Below are positions 24,294 to 34,400 of a DNA stretch of 39,655 bases, one piece after another. The notes below the pieces were generated by a model. It had not been told where the DNA came from. It worked only from the letters and a program-made list of their open reading frames with translations, and did not search any database. The position numbers were made by a program, and so were the translations under genes. This stretch comes from an uncultured Bacilli bacterium (lineage in GTDB: Bacteria; Bacillota_I; Bacilli_A; RF39; UBA660). The number at the start of each line of letters is the position of its first letter. Position 1 is the first letter of the stretch. Where the stretch lies: assembly GCA_910583945.1 (NCBI GenBank), contig CAJTYF010000012.1:1-39655 (forward strand), written 5' to 3'.

Positions 24294-26225
24294 ATGGAAA
24301 GTATGAAAAGTACTTATTTCGAAGAAACTTTATTTAACACTATGTTGGAATCATCTGAGAATATGGTTGGATCTTTAACGAATTTAAATAAACTTTTGGA
24401 TAAATTTGTGGTTAGTGAGGCACCTATTTTATCTGTTATTCGTTCATTAAAAAATAATACTTTAAAAGAAAAAATGATGGACTATTATAATCGTTCAATT
24501 TCAGAGATTCAAAATACAGCTCATTTTTATGCATCCGTTTCTTCTTTTTATAAAAACAGCTATTTTAAATATGATGAAGTGAATTTTAAGAATTTAAAGG
24601 TAAGTAGAATTGTAGAGGTTGGTATATCATTAGAAAAAGTAGTGGAGGCTTATGAACAATTAAATGAAAATTCTTTAGTGAAAAAAAATCTTGCTCCTAT
24701 GATACAAGATCTTTTAAAAGTAAGCGACATGTTAGAAAGATTGGTTACAATTTTAAGACCTGTTTTACAAAATGACAAAACGATTGCTGAAAGTATTGCT
24801 CTTTTAAAAGATGAAACTTTTAAGAAGAACGCTTTGACTTATTGTGATAGGTGTCATCAAGAGGCTAAAAAAATTGTTCAGCGTTATAATTATTATGTGG
24901 ATATATCATTTTGTGAAAGTTGTAAAGCTCTTTCTCTGACTGAACCTGAAAAAATTACATTCAACACATTAAATCAGTGGAAATCAACTTTAATTGCTCA
25001 TCAAGAAGGATTAAAATTGAAAAAATTTGACGTTTTGTATAAGAAGAAAGAAGAGACAAAAAAAATTTTTTCAAATGATTTATCAGAAATTTTTTCTTTA
25101 TTTCATGAGTTTGATTTAAAGAATGAAAAGGATATAACTGGAAATGATGTAAGAAAGTTTTTAGATAGCAATCAAAAAATGTTTGTGTGGTTTGCAAAAA
25201 GATACAAAGAGTTTCAAACGGATTATTTTGAAAAAAGCGATTACTTTTATGTGCTTGAGTCTTTGAAAAAAATAAATCATTGTTTAAATAAAATCTTAGA
25301 GTTTCCTTTAATGAATTTTGTTTCGAGTCAAAAAATTTTAAAATATTACAAGAAGACGACTTTACAAAAGAACGAAAAAAGAGAAATTATAAGTTTAGTT
25401 TATGAATTGAAAAATTTAAGTCGAAACTTTTCTTCGAATATTCAAAAAGGTTTAGAAACAAATACGTTTATAAAAAAAGATAAGAAGAAAGAAAAATTTA
25501 AGAAGAAAAAACAAAAGGAAAGCATAGAAAATGTTTCTTCAAATTGGTTATTTAATAAAGAGAGCGGTTTGGATGAAAAGGTATGTGGTTCTAATAAATT
25601 AGTTCGTGATCACATTCATGAATATAAGAATACGAGTCGAAAAGAAGTGGATTGTCATAATTTTTTTAAAAAAGTCTTTATATCTAAAACTTGTGAAGCT
25701 TGTGGAAAAGTTGAAAATTTTGAAAAATTTCAGTTTAATGATTGTTTTTTCGATTTTATAAAGCGTCATCATTCTTTTAAAGACATTGATTTGACTGTTT
25801 TTGAATTAAAAAAATTATTTCCTCGAATTGAGGCACAAGAGCGAAAAGTAAAAGAATTTATTGAAGAAAGAAAAAAATCTAAAAAAACAGTAAACGAATG
25901 GTTTGAAGATGAATCTCTTTATTGGGAATGGCCTACTTATAGAGTTTTTATTGAAAAAACAAATGAAACAAATACTATTGAGAACAGTGATTTTAAATTT
26001 AGAGAATCTTTATCTGAATCAAATCAAGCATTAGAATATGGATTTATAGATGAAACTAAAACTATTTATTATGAGAATCCTTATATTCCTTCTGAACGTG
26101 TTAAACAAAAACTAAATGAGAACTGGAATGTTTGGAGATATGATGTTTTTCCTAGGCAACCTTTAGAAGATACGACACCTTCTTTAGAAGATGTTGAAAC
26201 TGTGGAATTGGGAGCTAGAAGATAG
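24294..26225 (+). CDS. Large helical cytoplasmic protein with CxxC knuckles, unknown family
   Basis: Not recognised. 643 residues, no signal peptide or membrane segment, rich in Lys/Glu and apparently mostly helical. Cysteine pairs occur in YCDRCHQE and FCESCK (about 185-215), which together could form one zinc site. A second group near 450-480 reads DCHNFFKK, TCEACGK and NDCF. A basic stretch (KKDKKKEKFKKKKQKE) lies near 400. The C-terminus is acidic and Pro/Thr-containing. AAGGGGG lies 11 nt before the ATG; a GTG at 24285 is too close to it. It directly precedes the CxxC-rich lipoprotein gene with no clear terminator between, so a role in the same surface system, perhaps regulatory or assembly-related, is inferred from position only. 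Confidence 0.7.
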   Translation: MESMKSTYFEETLFNTMLESSENMVGSLTNLNKLLDKFVVSEAPILSVIRSLKNNTLKEKMMDYYNRSISEIQNTAHFYASVSSFYKNSYFKYDEVNFKNLKVSRIVEVGISLEKVVEAYEQLNENSLVKKNLAPMIQDLLKVSDMLERLVTILRPVLQNDKTIAESIALLKDETFKKNALTYCDRCHQEAKKIVQRYNYYVDISFCESCKALSLTEPEKITFNTLNQWKSTLIAHQEGLKLKKFDVLYKKKEETKKIFSNDLSEIFSLFHEFDLKNEKDITGNDVRKFLDSNQKMFVWFAKRYKEFQTDYFEKSDYFYVLESLKKINHCLNKILEFPLMNFVSSQKILKYYKKTTLQKNEKREIISLVYELKNLSRNFSSNIQKGLETNTFIKKDKKKEKFKKKKQKESIENVSSNWLFNKESGLDEKVCGSNKLVRDHIHEYKNTSRKEVDCHNFFKKVFISKTCEACGKVENFEKFQFNDCFFDFIKRHHSFKDIDLTVFELKKLFPRIEAQERKVKEFIEERKKSKKTVNEWFEDESLYWEWPTYRVFIEKTNETNTIENSDFKFRESLSESNQALEYGFIDETKTIYYENPYIPSERVKQKLNENWNVWRYDVFPRQPLEDTTPSLEDVETVELGARR

Positions 26226-26269
26226 GAAATTTAAATATTATCCTTTAGCTTTTAATGTCTCTTTAAACC

Positions 26270-26298
26270 TTGACAATTAAAGAAAAATTGGATAATAT
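26270..26298 (+). promoter_or_regulatory. Upstream promoter of the CxxC lipoprotein operon
   Basis: TTGACA (26270-26275), a 17-bp spacer and TAATAT (26293-26298). Confidence 0.65.
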
Positions 26299-26349
26299 GA
26301 CGGTACTGGTATTTTTTATATAAATAATGTTGAAAAGTGTAAAAAAATG

Positions 26350-26377
26350 TTGACAATTAGTAAAAAATGTGTATAAT
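26350..26377 (+). promoter_or_regulatory. Proximal promoter of the CxxC lipoprotein operon
   Basis: TTGACA (26350-26355), a 16-bp spacer and a perfect TATAAT (26372-26377), preceded by TGTG. It is the second TTGACA promoter in the same 200-bp gap, so two start sites are likely. Confidence 0.75.
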
Positions 26378-26429
26378 AACTTTCTAAGTTATTGGCATTT
26401 AAATGTTTTTAGAAGGAAGGGTTTTATAT

Positions 26430-29165
26430 ATGGATAATAAAAATAATATTCCAAATTCAATGAAAAAAGCTTTTGTTAATGCTACTTTATTTGGAGTTTC
26501 TGCTAGTTCAGTTGTGGGTTGTAGTCAGAATGTTTCTCCTATTAATCCAAATGTTGAATCATCAATTGAAGCGATAACGGATTCATCTATCAAAGCAATT
26601 AAATCATCAAATAAAGAAAATCCTATTGTTACTAAAAAAACAGCAGAGGCAATAAAAAATGTTGTTTCTGAAATTCCTGATTTTGAAGAACAGACCTCTT
26701 ATTATCAAGGTAATGAATTTTCTGATGTAGACTTAAATGAAGGAAGCATTGATGAAAATTTTACAAATTCTAAACTTGGTAGTGAAGAAAATATTTATGA
26801 TTCGATTGATTTATCAGATTATAAAGGTGTTTCAATTAATGATGCGCTTATTGCTAAAGGGGTTAATAGTGATAAGGATGAACTTAAAGCTTTTAGAATT
26901 GCAGCAGCAGAGTATTATGGCATTGTTGATTATTGTGTTAATGGTTTTATAAGTGGAGAAAAAAATATCGAATTATTAAACATTTTTAGATTACCTGCTA
27001 ATGAAAGACCTAGAAAGCAACAAATTGTTTCTAATGAAGTAGAAAAGATTGCACAAGAAGAACAAGTTCTAAAAGAGGATTTAACGATTGAAGAAGGCAT
27101 GTATGAGTATGAACGAGTAATCATTTATGAAGCTATTGATTCTAAAACACATAGAAAAATTGATAAATGGGTTTGTTTAAATAATCTCAAAGAAAAAATT
27201 ATTAGTATTGAAATTTTATCATGTAATTTTGAACGATATTATAATCCATTATTAAAATTAAATCAAAATTTTTGTAAAGACTGTCATCAATTTGTTTATC
27301 CAGATAAAGAAAAACAAAATAATGATGATTATGATAATAATGATTTTGTTGATAATAACGCTAATCATTCAAATCAGTCCTCTAATACTACTCATAATGA
27401 TAATAATCATAAAGATAATGAAAATCATAAACATCGTTATATTCGAACCATTCGCTATAGAAAAGGGATGAATGGTCATCACTTTGAAGTTGAAACGATT
27501 ACGTGCGCTGATCCTAAGTGTAACTATAAAATAGAAAACACTTTTTATAAAGATTGTGTTGGAGAATGGAAATACGATGCTTCATCTGATTCAGATTATT
27601 TTATTTGTGATTGTTGTGGTTTAAAAAGTGAAAGAAAGCATGAGCATAAAGTTGTTGATGCTAAGCAAGATTTGGTTTGGATAGAGGGAACAGAAACTCA
27701 TAAATTAGTTGAAACTGGAATTTGTAGTGTTTGTGGTAAAGTGGTTGTTGAAGTTAAAAAAGAAGGTATTCCTTGTTCTAAGCAAATTGAGTCGATTGAT
27801 GGAAAAGATGTTCCTGTTTGTAAAGATTGCCATCATCAATACCCTAGTTTAGATGAAGAGTGCAAACATAATTTTGTAGGAGATATAAAATATACTTATA
27901 AATCTTTAGGAAATGGGCAACATGTGATTTCTTCTAAAAAGCAATATTGTGATGTTTGTAAAAAATATATTGATCTTGAATTAACAGAAGATGAAAAAAA
28001 ATCTGTAAATTGTAATTATGGTAGTGTTCAAACCGATGATCAAGGTCAAAAATATAAAGAATGTGATTTATGTCATCATAAAGAATATGAAAAAGAATGT
28101 GTACATGATGTTGAAAATATTACCTATGAATATGAATATGATGAAGCTACTGATCAACATAGAATTGTAAAGGCAACAGGTGTATGTAAAAATTGTGGAG
28201 AAACTGTTGAGGTAGAATTAACTGAAGAGCAAAAGAAATGGCAAAGTTGTTCTTTTGGAGAAGTAAAAGAAGATAGTGACGGCAATAAATATCAAGAATG
28301 TAGTGTTTGTGGTCATAAAAAATATGTAAAAGAAGAATGTAAAGATCATCAAGTTACTCATGGAAAAGAAAGCCTTATTCATAATGAAGGGACCAATACT
28401 CATGATAAAGTCATTACAGGTATTTGTGACAAGTGTGGTAAAGAAGTAACAATTATCCTTGAAAAGGATATCAATTGTAACCAAGAATGGTCCTATAATG
28501 TCGATGGTCGTGATATTTCAAAATGTCCAGATTGTGGTTATATTTATGAAAATATTGCACACAATCATAGTCTAAAAGCAGGAAGTGTACATACAGAAAC
28601 TAAAACTGATGATGGATGGTGTATGAAAACAGGAGGCATATGTGCTACTTGTGGTGAACTCTATATTTTAGAAGATCAGTCAAGTAAAGGTCATGCTTTT
28701 GAATTAGCAGGGATTGTATCTGTTATTAATCCAGACACTTTTCTAGCAGAAAAAAAAGAAAAGTATGTATGTGGCAATTGCGGAGAAGTTGAATATAGAG
28801 ATGTTGCTTCTAAAACAGAAGAGAAAACTGATGAGCCAGAAATAGAAAGTGAAACAGAAGAATTCTCTCAAACTGTTGATAGCACAGATATTGGTTTAAA
28901 AGATGAGGAAAATTCAACCGAAATAAAGATAGAACAAAAAGGCGATGTTACAAGCGAATCCGAAACAGAAGAATACTCCCAAACTGTTGAGAGTACAGAT
29001 ATTGGTAAAAAAGATGATGCTAAAAAAGAAGATAATAATATTGTCAATCAAGTGGCTGATTTACGAAATTTGCTTAATGGTTTGATTTTAAATCAAAATA
29101 ATCAAGGTGTTTTGGCGTTTGGGTCATCTAAGGATTTAACTCGAGTTAGAACTTTAAAAAAATAA
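26430..29165 (+). CDS. Putative surface lipoprotein with about 12 CxxC knuckle repeats
   Basis: 911 residues. The N-terminus (MKKAFVNATLFGVSASSVVGC) has a lipobox-like VVGC with Cys31. Residues about 60-270 are acidic and helical. From about 285 to 800 the protein carries repeated knuckles of the CxxCG/CxxCH type (CKDCHQF, CDCCG, CSVCGK, CDVCKK, CDLCHH, CKNCGE, CSVCGH, CDKCGK, CPDCGY, CATCGE, CGNCGE) spaced 30-60 residues apart, often with His nearby. The C-terminus has two copies of SETEExSQTVxSTDIGxKD. These may be zinc-ribbon-like folds outside the cell; similar Cys-pair repeats occur in large gut Firmicute surface proteins. AAGGAAGGG lies 8 nt before ATG 26430. The signal peptidase gene follows 20 nt downstream. 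Confidence 0.75.
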   Translation: MDNKNNIPNSMKKAFVNATLFGVSASSVVGCSQNVSPINPNVESSIEAITDSSIKAIKSSNKENPIVTKKTAEAIKNVVSEIPDFEEQTSYYQGNEFSDVDLNEGSIDENFTNSKLGSEENIYDSIDLSDYKGVSINDALIAKGVNSDKDELKAFRIAAAEYYGIVDYCVNGFISGEKNIELLNIFRLPANERPRKQQIVSNEVEKIAQEEQVLKEDLTIEEGMYEYERVIIYEAIDSKTHRKIDKWVCLNNLKEKIISIEILSCNFERYYNPLLKLNQNFCKDCHQFVYPDKEKQNNDDYDNNDFVDNNANHSNQSSNTTHNDNNHKDNENHKHRYIRTIRYRKGMNGHHFEVETITCADPKCNYKIENTFYKDCVGEWKYDASSDSDYFICDCCGLKSERKHEHKVVDAKQDLVWIEGTETHKLVETGICSVCGKVVVEVKKEGIPCSKQIESIDGKDVPVCKDCHHQYPSLDEECKHNFVGDIKYTYKSLGNGQHVISSKKQYCDVCKKYIDLELTEDEKKSVNCNYGSVQTDDQGQKYKECDLCHHKEYEKECVHDVENITYEYEYDEATDQHRIVKATGVCKNCGETVEVELTEEQKKWQSCSFGEVKEDSDGNKYQECSVCGHKKYVKEECKDHQVTHGKESLIHNEGTNTHDKVITGICDKCGKEVTIILEKDINCNQEWSYNVDGRDISKCPDCGYIYENIAHNHSLKAGSVHTETKTDDGWCMKTGGICATCGELYILEDQSSKGHAFELAGIVSVINPDTFLAEKKEKYVCGNCGEVEYRDVASKTEEKTDEPEIESETEEFSQTVDSTDIGLKDEENSTEIKIEQKGDVTSESETEEYSQTVESTDIGKKDDAKKEDNNIVNQVADLRNLLNGLILNQNNQGVLAFGSSKDLTRVRTLKK

Positions 29166-29185
29166 GAATATAGGGGGTGAAAGTT

Positions 29186-30112
29186 ATGAAACATGAGAAT
29201 AAAAAGAAATGGTATCAACAAGTCAGTAGTTGGGTTGTTATTGCTGCGTGTGTCATTTTGATTCCAGTCATTGTTATGAATTTAAGTATTATGTTTCAGG
29301 CTAAAGCTAATACAGATAAAGTTCCGAGCGTTTTTGGAATAAAACCCTTTATGGTGTTATCTGGGTCAATGGAAACAGAAATAAAAAAAGGTGATTTAAT
29401 TATCACCAAAGAAATTAATCCAGAAGAATTAGATATAGGAAAAGTTATTGCTTTTAGAGATGCTGCGGGAACAGTTACTACTCATAGAATTATTGATATC
29501 GTTATAAAAGATGGAGAGACTTTCTTTATAACAAAAGGTGATAATAATTCAACTCAAGATCGAAATTTGGTAAGTTTAAAAGATGTTGAGGGAATTTATT
29601 TATTTAGAATTCCGGGTATTGGTTCTATGATGAAATCTTTATCTCAAACCACCACTATTATTATTTTAGTTTTAATCATTACGGTTATATTTGTTGTTGG
29701 TTTTATAGTATCAAATAGAAAATATGTTGAAGAAGAGCGAGCTGAGTTTTTAGAATACAAACGTAGAAAAGAATTGGAAGCTCGTAGAAGAGAGGCTATG
29801 AGAAGAGCCACTTCAAATTATAATCAAAGTCAAAGAATAGCTCGACCAACAACTAGAAATGCAAATGTAAATTCAAATCGTGATTTAAACGAACGTCATT
29901 TTAATAATAATTCAAATCGAGTTGTAAATAAAAATAATGTTCAAAATGATAGAGTGATTAGAAATCGTGATGGTCAAGTTCGAATTTCAAATAATCCAAA
30001 TAAAACTTCTAGACCGCCTCAAGCTAATCAAAATTATAGACAAAATAATAAAAATCATTATAATAATAATTATAGTCATAAAAATGACTCGGAAAATCGA
30101 CGAAGCCGTTAA
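29186..30112 (+). CDS. SipW-like signal peptidase I with N/R-rich cytoplasmic tail
   Basis: 308 residues. There is an N-terminal membrane segment (16-36), then a catalytic domain with Ser61 in VLSGSMETEIKKGDLI and His100 in VTTHRI, where bacterial LepB has Lys. KGDNN follows with Asp119. This Ser/His form is the ER or SipW type. A second membrane segment (156-176) leads to a tail of about 130 residues, basic and rich in Asn, Arg and Gln, predicted cytoplasmic and disordered. Its start includes EFLEYKRRKELEARRRE. AGGGGGTGA precedes the ATG; the GTG at 29177 is part of that site. It is placed just before a protein with a SipW-type signal, its probable substrate. Confidence 0.9.
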   Translation: MKHENKKKWYQQVSSWVVIAACVILIPVIVMNLSIMFQAKANTDKVPSVFGIKPFMVLSGSMETEIKKGDLIITKEINPEELDIGKVIAFRDAAGTVTTHRIIDIVIKDGETFFITKGDNNSTQDRNLVSLKDVEGIYLFRIPGIGSMMKSLSQTTTIIILVLIITVIFVVGFIVSNRKYVEEERAEFLEYKRRKELEARRREAMRRATSNYNQSQRIARPTTRNANVNSNRDLNERHFNNNSNRVVNKNNVQNDRVIRNRDGQVRISNNPNKTSRPPQANQNYRQNNKNHYNNNYSHKNDSENRRSR

Positions 30113-30215
30113 AAAAGAAGTCGAAAATTCTAAAATTTTTTTAGAAAGATAATCCCTGATAAACCCTTTTTTAAGAGTTTATATAAAGAATTGATGATAG
30201 GGGGAGGTGAAAAAA

Positions 30216-31352
30216 ATGAAAAAGAAAATGACAGTTTTAGGTGGATTATTACTTGCTGCTTTAGTATCAGCTTATTCAGTATGTGGAACTTATGCTAAAT
30301 ATATTTCAAGTATTGATTTTGCAGATGAAGCTAGAGTTGCTAAATGGGAATTTAAAGTAAATGGAGAAGATCCAGCAGCTTTTAATAACTTTGATATTGA
30401 TTTATTCAAAGATTCTTATGAAATAGAGAATATTAATCACCAATTTGTTGTATCAAGTGAACCAGGCGTTAAAGTAGTTGCTCCAGGAACTCAAGGAGAA
30501 TATGCATTAGCATTAACTGGTACAGCTGAAACAAACTATACTGTTTTGTTAGATAATGTTGAAGTTGAAAACACTATTAAAACAACAGATAAAGATGGTA
30601 ATGAATATAGTCCTATTAAATTTAGTTTAACTGTTGGAGGTACTGCTCGTTTAACTGACGTAAGTATTGATGATTTAAAAGCTGAATTAAAAAAACTATA
30701 TAATGGTCAAGATGTTTATCCAGCAAATCATACTTTAAATGAAGAATTAGTGATTTCTTGGAAATGGGATTTCGAACAACCTGTACCAGATACTATTACT
30801 GATGCTGATGCCATTGCTGCATATAAAGCTGAATATAATGCTTTAGATACTTATCTTGCTCAAGAACAAGGAACTGTTAGTGTTAAGTTTGGTGTAACTA
30901 TTACTCAAACTCAAGATGAAGCTACTGTTAAAACTAATAATAAAACATTAGCTACAACTATTAACACTAAAATTGATTCTGGTGATTTAAAAGTATTAAA
31001 AACAATGGGTTATGACGCAACTTTATCTAGAAATGTAAAAGCTGAAGTTACTGGTGATACATTAGCATTAACTGGTTCTATTAATTTTACATCTAAAGAT
31101 GAAGGATTCAGTAGTGTAGCTTCTGATAGAACAGGATATTATTATCCAGTAACTATTAAAGCTAGCCAAGATTCTACAGTAACATTTAGTCAAAATCCTA
31201 CTAAAACCCAATCTATTAAAGCTGGAGAAAGTTTAACTATTCTTTACGCATTAAAAGATTCAGGTTCTAAACAATCAACAATCCAAATTGCTGATAATAA
31301 TGGTAATACTAAAACTTATACAGTAGATTATACTGGATTAAATTTTAGATAA
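30216..31352 (+). CDS. TasA/camelysin-like exported fibre subunit (putative)
   Basis: 378 residues. The signal (MTVLGGLLLAALVSAYSVCG) is followed by TYAKYISSIDFADEARVAKWEFKV, the arrangement seen in SipW-dependent proteins. The domain then shows VVAPGTQGEYALALTGTAETNYTV and ISWKWDFEQP...NALDTYLAQ, motifs I associate with TasA-like subunits. A second, smaller beta domain makes up roughly residues 250-378. A very strong ribosome site (GGGGGAGGTGA) and two downstream hairpins fit a highly expressed major subunit. It follows its putative peptidase by 103 nt. The role as a fibre or matrix protein is inferred. Confidence 0.78.
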   Translation: MKKKMTVLGGLLLAALVSAYSVCGTYAKYISSIDFADEARVAKWEFKVNGEDPAAFNNFDIDLFKDSYEIENINHQFVVSSEPGVKVVAPGTQGEYALALTGTAETNYTVLLDNVEVENTIKTTDKDGNEYSPIKFSLTVGGTARLTDVSIDDLKAELKKLYNGQDVYPANHTLNEELVISWKWDFEQPVPDTITDADAIAAYKAEYNALDTYLAQEQGTVSVKFGVTITQTQDEATVKTNNKTLATTINTKIDSGDLKVLKTMGYDATLSRNVKAEVTGDTLALTGSINFTSKDEGFSSVASDRTGYYYPVTIKASQDSTVTFSQNPTKTQSIKAGESLTILYALKDSGSKQSTIQIADNNGNTKTYTVDYTGLNFR

Positions 31353-31370
31353 TTGTAGGGAAATGTTATA

Positions 31371-31424
31371 GGAAGTTATTTAACTTCCAATTAAATCTAT
31401 GATTGTTCGTAGATTTAATTGGAA
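31371..31424 (+). promoter_or_regulatory. Two overlapping intercistronic hairpins
   Basis: Hairpin A pairs GGAAGTT with AACTTCC (31371-31388). Hairpin B pairs TTCCAATTAAATCTA (31385-31399) with TAGATTTAATTGGAA (31410-31424), 15 perfect bp. They share TTCC, so both cannot form fully at once. No T-run follows, so this is more likely an mRNA end-protecting or processing element, or an attenuator, than a full terminator. Confidence 0.65.
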
Positions 31425-31452
31425 ACTAAATATTTGAAGGGGGATGATGATC

Positions 31453-34400
31453 ATGGCAAGAGGTTTTGATTTTGAAGAGTATAACAACTATGATAAGAAT
31501 GAAAAAAAATTAAATAAAAGAAAAGTAATAACCATGATTATTGTCATAATCATTATTATTTTATTACTTATTACGAGTTGTAGTTGTACTTCTGGTTTTT
31601 TTGGTAAAATTGGTAATCCTTTTGGAAATGAAGGCAACCATACTGTTGAACCTGATACCAATGACAAAGAAGTCATTAGAAATAAATATTTGAAATTTGA
31701 TTCAGATAATGTTGAGATGTCTTTAAGTGATGTGAACTATAAACTTTCTTACTCCTATGATTATATTATACCCAAAAATTTAACTTGTACTACAAGTGAT
31801 GCAACAATTGCTACTTGTTATGTAGAAAATGGTTATGTGGTGATTAATCCTAAAAGTGAGGGAACTGTGACCATTACTTTATCAGGAGAAGCTAATGATA
31901 AGAAATATGAAGCAACGGCTACGGTTACCATTACGAATTCTAAGCGTTATATCCAATTATCAGATGAAAAAGGAACCATTGATTTAAGAAAATCTTCTAT
32001 TAAAAGAATTACCTTTGATTTAATAGGATTAGATGGTGAAGTGAAGGTTTCATCAAGCAATGAGAAAGTGGCTCGTGTTCATTTGAGTAAAGAAGGGGTT
32101 ATTACCATTACTGGTAAAGCTGTTGGAACGTCTGATATCATCGTCACTTTGGAGTATAATGGCAAAGTATATGAAGCTATCTATCGATTAACAGTAATAA
32201 ATGGGGCACAGGGTCCAAGTGTAAAGCCAGGAGATCCAAATCAACCTAATGAACCAAATGGAGAGATTAAAAGTAGTGATAGTTCATTAAGAGTATTAAA
32301 ACCGAATCATGGAAGCATTGATTTTAATTCTACGACCTATAATTATACTATGGGTTTCTCATGGTGGAGATGGCATTTAGGTTTTACAGCGATTCCAAAT
32401 AGTGATAAGGCAACCGTTCAATATTTTTATAATGGAAATGTTGTGGATGATTTAGATCGTCTTAAATTAAACGTTGGAGAAAATATTGTACGAATTGTAG
32501 TGACTGCCGAAGATGGAAGTACTTCTATTTATGAAGTTGTCGTTAATCGAGCTCAATCTAGTAATAATTATTTGAAGAAATTAGAAACCAGTGTAGGACA
32601 GTTAACACCAAGTTTTGATAAACAAAAATTACATTATGAATTGTTGGTTGGAAACAGTGTGGAAAAATTAACCTTAAATGCTGTTCCATATCGAAAAAAA
32701 TCAACTGTTTATTATACTTTTAATGGTCAAAGTGTTGGTTCACTTAATGATTTAAAATTGAATGTTGGTGTGAATACTGTTTCGATTACAGTTGTTGCTC
32801 CAGATGGAAAAAGTGTACGTGTTTATGATGTGAAAATTATTCGAGAAAAAGCAAGTACAGAATTAGATGGAGATAATACTCTAAAAACGTTAAATGTTTC
32901 AAAAGGAGATCCTATTCATTTTGATCCAATGAATAATGGTCCATATTATGTTAATGTTGGAGCTGGAGTTAGTGATGTTGCTGTTACAGCTATTCCAAAT
33001 AGTGATAAAATAAAAGATATTTCTTATACTTTTAATGGTCAAAAAATTGATTCTTTGGATTCTTTGAATTTAAATAGTGGAGATAATAAATTAGAAATTA
33101 CGGTCACCGCTGAAGATGGTAGCCAAAGAACTTATGTTGTCATTATTAATAAAGCAGCAAAAGATCATTCTAATACTTTAATGATGATTACAACGAATAA
33201 AGGGGTACTTACGCCAGCGTTTGATTCCAATCATAGTGATTATAAAGTTTATGTTAAAGAAAGTGATGAGTACATTACTTTAACGGCAACGACAACTGAT
33301 CAAAATGCAACGTTAACCTATATTTATAATAATAGTAAAGTTAGTAGCTTAACGGACTTAAAATTAGAAGAAGGAACGAATAAAGTTCAGATTTTAGTAA
33401 CAAGTGCATCAGGTGTGGTTAGAACGTATATTGTTGATATAATTAAACCTGTTTCTCCAAAGAGTAATAATAATTATCTTGAAAAAATAGAAACTGAACC
33501 AAATATAAATATTACTTTTGACAAAGAAACAAAGGATCCCATTCGAGTTAGTGTTAAAAGTGATGTTGATAAGATAAATTTAACAGGTATTCCAGAAGAC
33601 AAAGAACACGCTCAAGTTAAATATATTGTTGGAAATGAAGTCTTTGATTATTTGAACGACTTACCTCTTCATTTGGGGGATAATGAAATAATTATAAGAG
33701 TGACAGCTGAAGACGGAAGTTCTAGAGATTATCATGTGATTATCAACCGTTCAGATTTATCTTTAGAGAGTTTAAAGGATAGCTATAAGAAATTAGATTC
33801 TCTATTTAAAAAGGATCAATTAACTTATCAAATTGAATTAGATTCTAGTAAAGATAAAATTAGTATTTATCCAGAATTTAAAAAAGATTTAAATGTAACT
33901 TTTAAAGTTTGTAAAGTAATAGATGGTGTAGAGAAAGAGTGTACCCAACGAACAGATTTAAATGATATTCCGCTTGATTATGGTACCAATCGTGTGTATA
34001 TTACTTTAGAAAAGGACGGAGAGTCTAAAGATTATATTGTGGATGTTCTTCGAACACCATTAAGTAATGAAAATCGATTGGATTCGATTACGGTAAAAGA
34101 TGAACCCTCACTTAATTTAAAACCAGAATTTAATCCAGATTTAAACGAATATACTTTATCTGTCCCTTATGATAAGAAAGAGATTTCTTTAGAGGTTCAG
34201 AAAAAAGATCCAAATAGTCAAGTTACCGTAGAGTATGAATGTAATGGTGTTAAATACGATTCTTTGGAAAATTTACCATTAAATGAAGGAAAAAATGATA
34301 TAAAAATTATTGTAACCAGTGAATCGGGAGAAAAAAATATTTATATAGTTCATGTTCAACGACCAACACGAGTTATAGAATTTGAAAGAACGTCTTATGA

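Noticed and set aside
30128..30146. Terminator between the first signal peptidase and the fibre-subunit gene
   Set aside because: Only a 7-bp AT-rich stem (TTCTAAA/TTTAGAA) with no following T-run; too weak to call.
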